The notes beneath the pieces were generated by a model. It had not been told where the DNA came from and searched no databases. It saw nothing but the letters and a program-made list of their open reading frames with translations. From Protonemura montana (lineage: Eukaryota; Arthropoda; Insecta; Plecoptera; Nemouridae), in NCBI GenBank assembly GCA_947568835.1, contig OX387612.1, forward strand, positions 563,001 to 627,000: a DNA stretch of 64,000 nucleotides, read 5' to 3'. A program made the position numbers and the translations under genes. Below, piece by piece: positions 11,498 to 22,316 of this stretch (positions are counted from its first letter, which is position 1; each line of letters begins with the position of its first letter).

Positions 11498-13053
11498 ACA
11501 AATGAGATTAATGTTTGTCTTGTTGAATGCTCTAGTTCTGGATCTGATCCCTCTGATTCTGAGTTTCTGGACAACTGGACCATGATCCAGTTGTAACTTT
11601 TTCTGCGGAAAGGTTTACAACGTCATTATACTTAGGGGTCGTTGTGACAACAATACTTCGTAAAACTGTGAAATTTAACGACGCATTGTTTCTATAACCT
11701 CTCTCCGGTACAGAAGTGTGTGTGATGGTCACTCATATAATACCCAGCGCGTGTTGCTTGACTTCGGTGTTCTCACGAGGACCGGTGTTTCCAACATGCC
11801 AAATCGTTCGGTGATAAACTGAATGTCGGTTTAATGTGAATGTATGATGCGATTCTCCATTCGGGCTCTATAGTATTGCAATATATCTTTTTTTCATTCT
11901 AAATGATAAATACTCATGCTAAGTTTTGTTTAGTAGGTATGTGGCAATTGTTGGACTGGGACCGAATTTTGGCCTTTCAACTGATATTTAATATTTCTAC
12001 TAATAAATTTACATTTTATTATTTTCTCACAGAGTCGTACATTTTGTACCACAAGATACATGTTATTGTAAATGTTTAATTATATTTATTTCAATCCGAT
12101 GTTTGCACGGAATTATTTTAAACTCCACAGGAATTTTGCATTGCATTCAGCAATGCACGACCTTTTCAATCCTAAGTTACAATAAACACCATCATCATCC
12201 ACTGATTTACCGACGTCTTTAGGCCGCTGACAACGATGGCTGTTAGCAAAATAGTGCGTCGTTGAACACATTGAATCAATCAACTGTGTTATTATGCAAC
12301 TATAGCAAATATCACGGAAGGTATTGTTCTCAAAAATGCCTCGTGTGCTTTTCTCTACGTGGATGAGAGCTTCATCAAACATTGGTGCTGGGCCCTATGT
12401 GATTTCCGAAGAATTAAAAACTCCCAAATTCGATGAATTAGCTTGATGTACAAGCGTACTTTCTTCTGTGTTTTCGACCAACGAAGACTTTCGAATTCAC
12501 AAGTAAGTACGAAACAAACTTATTGTCAATACGGTACATACATTTACTTTGAAGAATTTGCACTCAAGATTTTCTTTTGGCGAACCTATACAATATTGGT
12601 TAATTTGTGTATACGTTTCGCTGTTATGCATGTTGTTATTTTGGTAAGAACAAATACCCTCGATTATCTCTGAACACGCTCTTATAATCACAGTGAATTT
12701 ACTGTGTTTTTTCATTCACAGTGAATCTCAGGTATAAACAAAACAAATGACTGGATTCCAATTTAACTCTCGGCTATAATAATTGTCATTTTATAATCAT
12801 AACATGGTCATTGGTGATAGGTGACATGTGTGTGAAACATTCGGCTGACAAAGAGTGGCGCGATGGACCAATACCTTGTTATAGTTCTTTCATTTATCTC
12901 AACAGCAATTCTTTACTTTTCTGTCAAGAGAAAAAATGTGCTGATGCTGAAATGTAGTGCGTCTACTCAAGTTGAACTCATACTCGAGTTGCTGTTGCAG
13001 ATAAGAAAACTAGACTCCAACGACTCATTCTTTATTAGCCGGGCTATATATGC
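11498..13053. other. Unassigned stretch inside the CAAGATCTTG-bounded region
   Basis: Short open frames only; no domain or motif that I recognise and no convincing exon chain. Confidence 0.4.
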
Positions 13054-13061
13054 ATTTTAGC
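13054..13061. repeat. 8-bp target-site duplication, left copy
   Basis: ATTTTAGC, repeated exactly at 14308-14315 on the far side of the hAT-type element. Confidence 0.9.
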
Positions 13062-14307
13062 CAGGGACCCGAACCGAAATGATTAAAGGTTCTGGTTCCG
13101 GTTCCGGTTCCTAATTTTTTCAAATTAGGGTTCTGGTTCTGGTTCCGGTTTTACGTTTTTAAAGGTTCCGGTTTCGGTTCCGGTTCCATATTGTGAAGAG
13201 GGGTTCCGGTTCCGGTTCCGGTTCCTAATTTTCTCAAATAAGGGTTCTGATTCCGGCTTTAAGTTTAAAAAGGTTCCGGTTCCACTTGATAAATAAAGCG
13301 TTATTTTTTTTAATTTTGCTGTTGTACAGGTTCAAGTTTTAGTGGTTTTTAGTGACACTTAGTTTTGTTTTTCCATCTGCCAGGGACAGGTCTTTTTCCT
13401 CACATTGGGTTTCAAAGCACACGAAGCCAGTTGCATAAAAGATAAGGGTGTAACGAAGTCGTAATAATTTGTTTGATTTAATTTCTCTGCACCAGTAGAG
13501 TTACACAGTACTACTATGTACGGAGTAAAAAAGGCAGGCTAGTCCTTCTCTATAAGACAAAGCATGCAGGACAAGGGGTTAGTTTGTTTGAGGCTTTCAA
13601 GTAAAAAATGTAAAGAAATGGATTTATGGTTACACTCTGATGGGGACAGGCAAAGGGTTATTTAACACTAGACATAAAATTAACTATATACTGGATAAAC
13701 CAGCTTTTCAAAATTATAAAAGGGGGCCCACCTATGCGGGTTGTGAGCTTTATAGGGCATTGCCGGCGGATCTTCAAATCAAAAAGGACAAGAAATTCAA
13801 AATTGTGCTCAAGAATTTTCTACTTGAAAAATGTTTTTATACAGTAAAAGATTTTTTATTGTATAAGGTAGAGACAATGAAAAATTGTATTGTAAATGTA
13901 AATATTATAGTACCTAAAAATGTTGCTATGGATACATAAGACGTATATGTTGTTTAAAATGCCTTGTGTTTTCCCCAAACAAAATCGTGGATACAAGATG
14001 AGTCAATGGATGTTTTCGGAACAAACCAGTGAAAAATTTTTTTTTTCGTGTGGAACAATTAAAAACAAAAAGTTGTAAACATAATAAGCAAATAAATTTA
14101 ATCTGAATTTCTGAAATCTCAATATAACTTCGGAACCTTTATGGAACCTTTAAGGAACCGAAAAGAACCCATGATTTAATAAGGGTTCCGGTTCCGGTTC
14201 CGGTTCTTGAAAATTAACAATAACGGTTCTGGTTCCGGTTTCGGTTCCAAGAAAATACGGGTTTTTTCGGGTTCCGGTTCCGGTTTCGGTTCCGGTTCGG
14301 GTCCCTG
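13062..14307. mobile_element. Non-autonomous hAT-type transposon (1,246 bp)
   Basis: Starts CAGGGACCCGAACCG and ends with its exact inverse CGGTTCGGGTCCCTG, flanked by perfect 8-bp duplications ATTTTAGC. The 15-bp inverted ends, CAGGG start and 8-bp duplications fit the hAT superfamily. There is no transposase inside. Both subterminal regions (13085-13285 and 14180-14300) are built of GGTTCCGGTTCC-type hexamer repeats lying in the same orientation on both sides rather than inverted. The middle carries a LINE 3' fragment (13640-13939). Confidence 0.85.
13640..13939 (+). pseudogene. LINE ORF2 C-terminal fragment inside the hAT element
   Basis: A 99-codon open frame whose residues about 30-77 (ELYRALPADLQIKKDKKFK, then LKNFLLEKCFYTVKDFL) closely resemble the extreme C-terminus of the LINE at 57661-59370 (MYNALPKELQRRSDKSFK, then LNTFLLDNCFYSIKEFF). 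It was presumably captured by, or inserted into, the hAT element. No promoter or functional domain is expected. Confidence 0.7.
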
Positions 14308-14315
14308 ATTTTAGC
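14308..14315. repeat. 8-bp target-site duplication, right copy
   Basis: ATTTTAGC, identical to 13054-13061. Confidence 0.9.
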
Positions 14316-14609
14316 AGACTTGCAAAATGATACTCGTAGCGAGCAGCGTTCCTCAGTATGAACTAGATTTTGACTGGTGGGGATGTGTCGCGTCGCGTCG
14401 CGTTGCTTTGTTTAGTCTCTAATTGCACAAATTATTTGTCTTTTTCGGCAATGTGATTGTTAGAAATAGGAAGTCATTTTTACCGTCTGCATTGTGGCAT
14501 TTTTTGTCGTCGGGGTTTGAAGTTAATAGGGGAGACCTTTCAATTGATTTGTTTCGTGTAATTTGAAGGTACGCATCACTGTTACATTCAAACGCATCAC
14601 TTCTTGAAT

Positions 14610-15076
14610 ATCGTTTGTCTAGAAGCAAATTGGAAACATCATCTTATCAACATGCTTCCTACTTTTTCAGTCTTGGAGCTCAAAACGTTGCTGCGTTAAT
14701 CAGTACTGAATTGGAAGACAGATGCTCCACTTTATTCCCTGACAAGCTGCCCTTGTCCACAGTAGAAGCAGCTATAACGCTTGAAGATAGCGTTGCGATG
14801 TCAACGGACAATTTCACAACTCTTGGTAAGTTTGCTAGGATGTAACTACAATAATCAATTAATTTTCAGAAACCTATGGTGGCATTTATTGATCAGGAGG
14901 TGCTAGTACAAATGATGCTTGTTTCCATGTGTTTAAAACCGCACATTTTTTATTGCAGTGCTGTGAATCTCTCCTGGCTGGTGGCAACAACCTCTGAGAT
15001 TCCATGCCCATGGTGTGATGTCCCAACTTATTTCTGCCCTCCATTCCAAGCTCCATTGGAAGAAAAATTAGTATGG
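14610..15076 (+). other. Two exon-like segments of unknown nature
   Basis: 14672-14825 follows a TTTTTCAG acceptor and ends at a good donor (CTTG/GTAAGT). 14960-15075 follows TTTTTATTGCAG and ends at ATG/GTAAGTT. Both are open in one frame, but the phases of the two do not match in those frames, and I recognise no domain. They could be exons of a degraded gene or chance splice signals. The rest of 14316-16257 has nothing I can support. Confidence 0.25.
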
Positions 15077-16257
15077 TAAGTTAATTTGAATTTTCCTCCA
15101 AAATCTATGTTCGTACTATCTATTTAAATAGCATTTGTAAACATATGCGATTTCTTAGACGCTAATTTTTTTAAAGTCTTTCAATGCAAAGAAAGTCTTA
15201 CACAAGTACTCCAAAAAAACTACTTGGTGGGCCTCTTTAACTGCTTTACCAACATTTTGTCACCTGTGCTAGTTGCTTTCTCAAGGTAAAATGTTTGATG
15301 GATTTGACAGCATAAACAAAATATCAAGAAGAAATTATATTTTTGCCAAGGATTCCTAGAATCAAAATAGTTCTATAATTAATCCAGCTAAATGAGGCTT
15401 TTTGAATAAAAAATCCCAAAACCACAAACAATGGCATATCTAAATCCATTTACTTACCACCTCTGTTATTATTCTGTGATAGTACAACAAAAACAAATTT
15501 GTTTACTCTGTAAAATCAGTGATTCATTGAAAAAAAAAGTATATCACAGATTTAAAAAATTTAGAAAACAGATGCTCTTAATTATTTGTTTTGGCTGTTA
15601 TTTGTCTGGCAACAAAGCTTTTACACATTTACTTTTTTTTTACAGATACAGTAAGACATCCTAATTGGCAGAGGGTGCACTGCACTTCCTGGCCGGCTGT
15701 TCCTCTCTTCTCTTCATGTTCATTAAGTACTTTGTTTGAATTTTGTGCTGATTTAGGTTATTATTTTTGCATACCTACTTATTATATTTCTCAATCAGAG
15801 TTTCTTACAGGGTTCTTTTTTACCATTTTTATCTTAATATTGTTTAAAATATTTATTGTTATATGAGGCATTCAAGATTTTTATTTGCCAAGTTTGAAAG
15901 TATTTTATTTTTATTTTTGGGAACACCTAAATAGGAATACTGAATTGCATTCATAAAATTCTTATACTATATTTTTCAATTAATAGAGCTTTGATTCTAT
16001 TTGACAATTTTTTTCTTAATTTTGTTTCATGTTTACACCCTACAAAAGATAGGGCATTGATAGTTTGTATTTGCCGATTTTCAATTCTTATTTGATTTTT
16101 GTTTGTTTTGTTTTGAAGCTGTTTAAAAGTTGTTGGAAAGAAGAAAGTATATCTAAACTGCAATTTCTGTAATTTGTTATACAGTGCATACAGTTTTGCA
16201 ATATTAAAATAAATTTGGTAGCATCTCTAATATGCATTCATTTTTTTGTAAACCTGC

Positions 16258-16504
16258 TTTGCCTTTCCGTGCCATTTTACAAGGAATCTTAGGAAATCTT
16301 GCAAGATCTTCAAACAAGATCTTATCAGATCGTAGTAAGACTTCATGAGACCGTGGCAAGATCCTAAACAATCGTGGCAAGTTCTTGGCAAGATCTTATA
16401 AGAACTTGGCAAGATCTTGTAAGATCTTGCAAGATATTGCAAGTTTTTCTTAACAAGATCTTGGTAAGATCTTACAAGATCTTACGTAAGATTTTTCAGC
16501 AGGG
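16258..16504 (-). repeat. CAAGATCTTG-rich terminal block, right end
   Basis: About 240 bp built from CAAGATCTTG/GTAAGATCTTAC variants, ending GTAAGATTTTTCAGCAGGG. Its reverse complement starts CCCTGCTGAAAAATCTTAC, matching the left block at 11098 in 15 or more of the first 18 bases. I could not find a clean target duplication next to either block. Confidence 0.6.
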
Positions 16505-17960
16505 CAGTTCTTTGGTGATGTTTAGCTAAATTTTTGATAAGTTAAAAGTAGGGTAAATTGTTTTTCTTCTTAATTTAGGGGATGTTTGTAAATTAAGGGT
16601 AGTTTTTAAATGTTATGTGTTTTTTTTAACTGTACCTTACCTAAATTTTCTCAGCTTTCTATCGGTGTTTTTATTGTTTCGTTATCTTTAACGGGTCGTT
16701 AGCAAGAAGCCCAAACGTCGTGGAAGACGAACCAAAGCACTAAAAAGTGCTCAAGTTTGGACTGCTACTGCACATGAACGGCGTGGGACAAAATTTTGAA
16801 AAATTAGTGCAGATCTCTCCAAGCCTACTTTTATTTCACATAAAAGTTGGCCAGGTTTCATTCTTTGTTTATTTTGTGTGGACTTTCCCATATACGCGTA
16901 AACACAAGTAAAAACATGCAATTTTTTACACACGGTTATACTTTTCAATTTTTATCTCAAAATTCCATAGTTTTTTCACTCTGAAACTTTCAGAACATAA
17001 AGTTCATACTTTTAGTTATCAAGTATAATTTTTTCAAGAATATCAAAACACCGCTCTGTAAGATAATAGGGGTAGAAAAAATTAAAATTATGAGAGGGAG
17101 ATTTTTTATGTTATGTATAAACAAAATTTATGTTTTATAAAACAAAATTTCAATACCTTTCAAATTATTTTTGATAAATGTATTTTAACTACAGCCGATG
17201 CAATTTTAAATAGAAAAGTGGCGCGTGTACCCCAAAATTCAGTGCCGTCCCTCCGTTTCGGGGTCAGATCGGGCGAACAATTTGACTCGGAGGCAAACAA
17301 AAGAATACATCAACAATGATGTGATCGTAACAAGTTTGGTTGATTTCTAAGAGGTGACGGTTTTTTTGGTGAATTGGTCATGAAATGACACAAAATCATA
17401 ATACTAAAATTAATTTAAAAAAAAATAAAAGAAAAAAAAGATCATAATAAGAAATATAGGCACCAACTCACCTCAAAAAGAACTAGAGCGCCCAGCAGAA
17501 CCAAAATCTTGGAGTTCTTTAGTTGTTGTCGAGGACAATGCGACTATTGTAAGAGTGCAGAGCTGAAGGAACTCAGAAGCAAAGCGCTGTCTTTTGTTGA
17601 CACGATCGTATCTGCCCGTGCATGACGGTGACGTTGATTAAAGTGACGCATGTAAGCCGTGCACACTTGCACCTAGCTCTCAATTGTTGTGTTTGTAATA
17701 ATATCATTCTTTCATTAAATTATGTTTATTTTACTAATGACGTTGTCGATCTGTATGCACCAGGCACGAGGAACGATTATTCGATGACGTAATGCTAGAT
17801 TATCTCAAACAAACATGTGATCAAAAGCTGGCAATAAAAACATTTCTTATCAAGTTATTGTTAGACTATTTCAGAGCAAGGAAAGTGCGCCGATAATAAC
17901 CCGAGAACGAGCAGCTCTGTCATTAAAACAAGTAGATTTTTCTATCCAGCTCTATAAAAT
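16505..17960. other. No gene seen
   Basis: AT-rich sequence between the CAAGATCTTG block and the first satellite array; only short open frames. Confidence 0.5.
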
Positions 17961-19394
17961 CGGTGCTTGCCAATCTAATTCAACACAAGGCAAGTCTACA
18001 CCATGTTTGCAGTGTTAACTCGGTGCTTGCCAATCTAATTCAACACAAGGCAAGTCTACACCATGTTTGCAGTGTTAACTCGGTGCTTGCCAATCTAATT
18101 CAACACAAGGCAAGCCTACACCATGTTTGCAGTGTAAACTCAGTGCTTGCCAATCTAATTCAACACAAGGTAAGTCTACACCATGTTTGCAATGTAAACT
18201 CGGTGCTTGCCAATCTAATTCAACACAAGGTAAGTCTACACCATGTTTGCAGTGTAAACTCGGTGCTTGCCAATCTAATTCAACACAAGGTAAGTCCACA
18301 CCAAGTTTGCAGTGTAAACTCGGTGCTTGCCAATCTAATTCAACACAAGGTAAGTCTACACCGTGTTTGCAGTGTAAACTCGGTGCTTGCCAATCTAATT
18401 CAACACAAGGTAAGTCTACACCATGTTTGCAGTGTAAACTCAGTGCTTGCCAATCTAATTCAACACAAGGTAAGTCTTCACCATGTTTGCAGTGTAAACT
18501 TGATGCTTGCCAATCTAATTTAACACAAGGTAAGTCTACACTATGTTTTTAGTGTAAACTCGGTGCTTGCCAATCTAATTCAACACAAGGTAAGTCCACA
18601 CCAAGTTTGCAGTGTAAACTCGGTGCTTGCCAATCTAATTCAACACAAGGTAAGTCTACACCGTGTTTGCAGTGTAAACTCGGTGCTTGCCAATCTAATT
18701 CAACACAAGGTAAGTCTACACCATGTTTGCAGTGTAAACTCAGTGCTTGCCAATCTAATTCAACACAAGGTAAGTCTTCACCATGTTTGCAGTGTAAACT
18801 TGATGCTTGCCAATGTAATTCAACACAAGGTAAGTCTTCACCATGTTTGCAGTGTAAACTCGGTGCTTGCCAATCTAATTCAACACAAGGTAAGTCTACA
18901 CCATGTTTGCAGTGTAAACTCGGTGCTTGCCAATCTAATTCAACACAAGGTAAGTCTACACCATGTTTGCAGTGTAAACTCGGTGCTTGCCAATCTAATT
19001 CAACACAAGGTAAGTCTACACCATGTTTGCAGTGTAAACTTGGTGCTTGCCAATCTAATTCAACACAAGGTAAGTCTACACCATGTTTGCAGTGTAAACT
19101 CGGTGCTTGCCAATCTAATTCAACACAAGGTAAGCCTACACCATGTTTGCAGTGTAAACTCGGTGCTTGCCAATCTAATTCAACACAAAGTAAGTCAACA
19201 CCATGTTTGCAGTGTAAACTCGGTGCTTGCCAATCTTATTCAACACAAGGTAAGCCTACACCATGTTTGCAGTGTTAACTCTGTGCTTGCCAATCTTATT
19301 CAACACAAGGTAAGCCTACACCATGTTTGCAGTGTTAACTTGGTGCTTGCCAATCTTATTCAACACAAGGTAAGCCTAGACCATTTTTGCAGTG
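17961..19394 (+). repeat. 60-bp satellite, array 1 (about 24 monomers)
   Basis: Strict 60-bp tandem repeat. Each monomer contains in order CGGTGCTTGCCAATC, TAATTCAACACAAGGTAAGT, CTACACCATGTTTGCAG and TGTAAACT. About 23.9 copies without an indel. Copies here are more varied than in array 2 (TTAACT, CCAAGTTTGC, CCGTGTTTGC, TTGATGC variants). A five-monomer block is duplicated (CCAAGTTTGC at 18301 and again at 18601, 300 bp apart). Long open frames within it are a by-product of a 60-bp unit having no stop in some frames. Confidence 0.97.
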
Positions 19395-19414
19395 AAGAAT
19401 TTAAGGACTGAAGG

Positions 19415-22309
19415 CTTAGAGAAAATAATACGGTAGGGTAGAGCTGTATAAAGATAGGGCGAGTTTCTGCCCGATTGAGGCTAGTGTTCTGGTATGACGC
19501 TAGGGCGTAGTATTCGACGGTAGCGCCAAACGGTGATTGCTAGTAACTTTTTGACTACTTTATCGACGTGCCTGAGGCTAACTAAGAAATAAATTCTTTG
19601 GGTCGAGCCAGGTACATCTGGTGGGCTCGAAAGGTTTACTATTTTTAGAAACTCAGAATCACAAACATGTGTAATCTTTTTGCTTAGCAGGCTAGCGAAA
19701 TATTAGGCCCCCGTTTTACCTGCGTTTTCAAATACTAGCTGAGAGTGGTTTCGGTAAAAGCGACCTTTACTCACAATGCGTCAAAACGTACTCCACACAT
19801 ATTATTCATAAAACAGATATATTTAATTATTTGTGGAGTCAATCTTATTCCCAACATTTGATGCATTTTGTTAACTGAATATGCGATTTGTTAAGATGAT
19901 CAGATTTTTTTATTGGAAGCATATTAAATCACCAGTTACACCTCGAAAGCGTAAGCTGATGAAGAATTTGGGAGCCGCTAAATTAGCGGTAAAGCGTAGC
20001 AAAAGCCAGGCGGTGTATTGGAAGAATAAACATTCAATGATTCGTGATTTGTCAAGAGAGGATGTAGCAATAGCTTCCGCTTCGTTTTTGCCTCCTGACG
20101 TGCACACGTTTTTCAAAATGCAATTGCTGCATAAGAAAACGCAGAAATGGACTTCTGCTGAAAAACAGCTCGCACTGGCCATGCATTACAAGAGCCCTGG
20201 CTTGTATTCAGATTTAAGGGAGAGGTTTGATTTCAATCTGCCGGGCAAGTCTACAATTGAGAGATGGCTCAGTGAGTTGGACTTGCAGCCAGGTCTATGC
20301 GCATCGCTGATGTCAAAGCTGCGCGAAAAGATGGCCCAAATGTCCCCTGTTGAGCGCGAGTGCGTTCTTGTTTTCGACGAAATGTCGATTAAGAGAGATC
20401 TGCAATATTCCCCTCGATATGACTTGATTGAAGGTTTCGAAGATTTGGGTGAATTAGGTAGGAAGGCGACCTCTGGATCACATATTCTTGTATTTATGAT
20501 TCGTGGCCTTAATCTTAGTTACAAGATGCCCTTGGCATTTTCTGTGACTGGCACAAATGTGTCTGGGGATGATATGTTGAAATTAGTGAAACAAAATATC
20601 ATAGCCCTATTTGAAGCGGGTGCGGTCGGTCGTGCTTTCACATGTGCCCAGGGGTCGAACAACCAATCTCTAATGAAGAAGTTGAATCTGGAGCTTGGCG
20701 AACAATTTTTCAAACACCCAAATGGTCGTAAAATATATGCTCTTTACGACGTGCCACATTTGTTCAAAAGCATCAGAAACAATTTGATCAGCAAAGATTT
20801 CTTTGTCGCGCTAGACGGTGTTGTCCAGCAAGTGTCTTGGCGCTATGTGCGAGATGCTTATGTCATAGACCAGGGATCAAACTTTGCTAGAGACAATGTT
20901 AAGTTAAGCACTCGACACATTGCACCTAATAAATTTGACAGGATGTCTGTGAATCTGGCTGTCCAAGCGCTCTCGGGGTCAACGGCGGCGTTGATAAACA
21001 CGTTGATTGGGACCGGAGAGTTAAAATCGAGAACTGCATCGTCCACTGCTAAATTCATAGGCATCCTCAATAATCTCTTTGACGCACTGAACAGCTCAAT
21101 TATGTTGGTTTCGAACCATTATAATTGTGCTATATCTAGGAAAAATCGGATTGCTCGGAACACTTTAGAAAATGCTCCTGAATTCATTAATACTTGGGTG
21201 GTGTGTAAGCGGACATCGCGGGACAGGCTTTATCCCCCTTGCTTCGTAGGGCTCAGAAATACCATCCGCGCCATCCTTGAATTGTTGAATGATTTGGAAG
21301 CAGAGGGTTATTATTTCCTCCTCACTCCTCGCTTAAACCAAGATCCCATTGAGTGTTTGTTTTCGATGATTCGAGCTCGTGGTGGATTCGATCGCAATCC
21401 AACGACTCGGCAGTTGATTCGCTTTTGGTGGCCATCATTGCAATGCAGTTTATAAGAGTGTCGAAGTCATCGAACACAAATTGAACACAAATCGAACACA
21501 TTTACCCTGTCCTGTCGCTTCGACAAGTCAGTTGGATAAACAACACTGGTTCGCGTCGAATACCTGCAAGGAAGAAACAAAAGGAATTCTTTTTTCACCT
21601 TTGCCTCGAGCATACTTTATGTTTCCTGCACATAGAAAAACTAATTCGCAATAATTTGTGACAGCAACTGAAGGGATCGGATTATTTCTGTTGATTATAT
21701 ATTTCATAAGTCGCAATTTTATAGCATAAAACTTAAAAATAAAACGTCATCCAGAAACCTACGAAAATGTTTCAGATTTAGATTGTTTTTAAACAATTAG
21801 TTGCAGAAAGAAAATACCGCTGTCAAAGATTAAATTCCACTTTACACTTACAAGTAAAGAACCTGAATGAGCCTGATGTTCAAAATCTCTTAAGATTAAA
21901 AGTAACCATCGACAAGGATGAAATGGATTTCCTTGTTTCAAGTCACAGAGTCCATGTAAACATTAGAGTTGATTTGGTATCGTCTCACGACGATACTCGG
22001 GACTGGTGAACAGAATGGTCGCTACCCGCTTCTAAAAATAGCACACCCTTTTCGCTACCTGGCAATTGCGATCCCGCCGACAGGCTCACAAATACGGCAT
22101 TTTCTGACATAGCCTGAGCCGAGTCGGTAAGGTAGTCATGTAGTTCCTAGGCAGTGCCACTAAAATCCCGCAATCGCTAGCTGCTGGCACCCCAAACGAC
22201 TGCTGCGATCATGGTGTGATGCCAAAGAAGGTCCAGAAAGTTGACAGAAACTTTAACACGGACTGTACGGCTCTACCCTACCCGTATTACCCGTATTATT
22301 TTCTCTAAG
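19415..22309 (+). mobile_element. P/THAP9-like DNA transposon (2,895 bp)
   Basis: Starts CTTAGAGAAAATAATACGG and ends with the inverse CCGTATTATTTTCTCTAAG; TAGGGTAGAGC is also mirrored just inside (the right side has an extra GGTAATAC step). CTGAAGG flanks both ends (19408-19414 and 22310-22316), a visible 7-bp duplication where P elements normally make 8. It carries one transposase frame at 19881-21455. It lies 20 bp beyond the end of satellite array 1. Confidence 0.8.
19881..21455 (+). CDS. P-element/THAP9-like transposase, N-terminally short, 524 aa
   Basis: Recognisable P-superfamily transposase. VFDEMSIKRDL (first Asp about residue 166), the GTP-binding-insert motif YDVPHLFKSIRNN (Asp about 290), and QDPIECLFSMIRARGG (Glu about 491) with NPTTRQ after it. 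The second acidic site, normally in a DQGSNN-type motif, reads CAQGSNN (Ala at about residue 256), so a catalytic aspartate seems to be missing. There is no N-terminal THAP zinc finger (C2CH) in this frame, and family members are usually about 750 aa; a 5' exon may have been missed or lost. The C-terminus ends soon after the RQ motif. Probably not catalytically competent, but otherwise an undamaged frame. Confidence 0.75.
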   Translation: MRFVKMIRFFYWKHIKSPVTPRKRKLMKNLGAAKLAVKRSKSQAVYWKNKHSMIRDLSREDVAIASASFLPPDVHTFFKMQLLHKKTQKWTSAEKQLALAMHYKSPGLYSDLRERFDFNLPGKSTIERWLSELDLQPGLCASLMSKLREKMAQMSPVERECVLVFDEMSIKRDLQYSPRYDLIEGFEDLGELGRKATSGSHILVFMIRGLNLSYKMPLAFSVTGTNVSGDDMLKLVKQNIIALFEAGAVGRAFTCAQGSNNQSLMKKLNLELGEQFFKHPNGRKIYALYDVPHLFKSIRNNLISKDFFVALDGVVQQVSWRYVRDAYVIDQGSNFARDNVKLSTRHIAPNKFDRMSVNLAVQALSGSTAALINTLIGTGELKSRTASSTAKFIGILNNLFDALNSSIMLVSNHYNCAISRKNRIARNTLENAPEFINTWVVCKRTSRDRLYPPCFVGLRNTIRAILELLNDLEAEGYYFLLTPRLNQDPIECLFSMIRARGGFDRNPTTRQLIRFWWPSLQCSL

Positions 22310-22316
22310 CTGAAGG

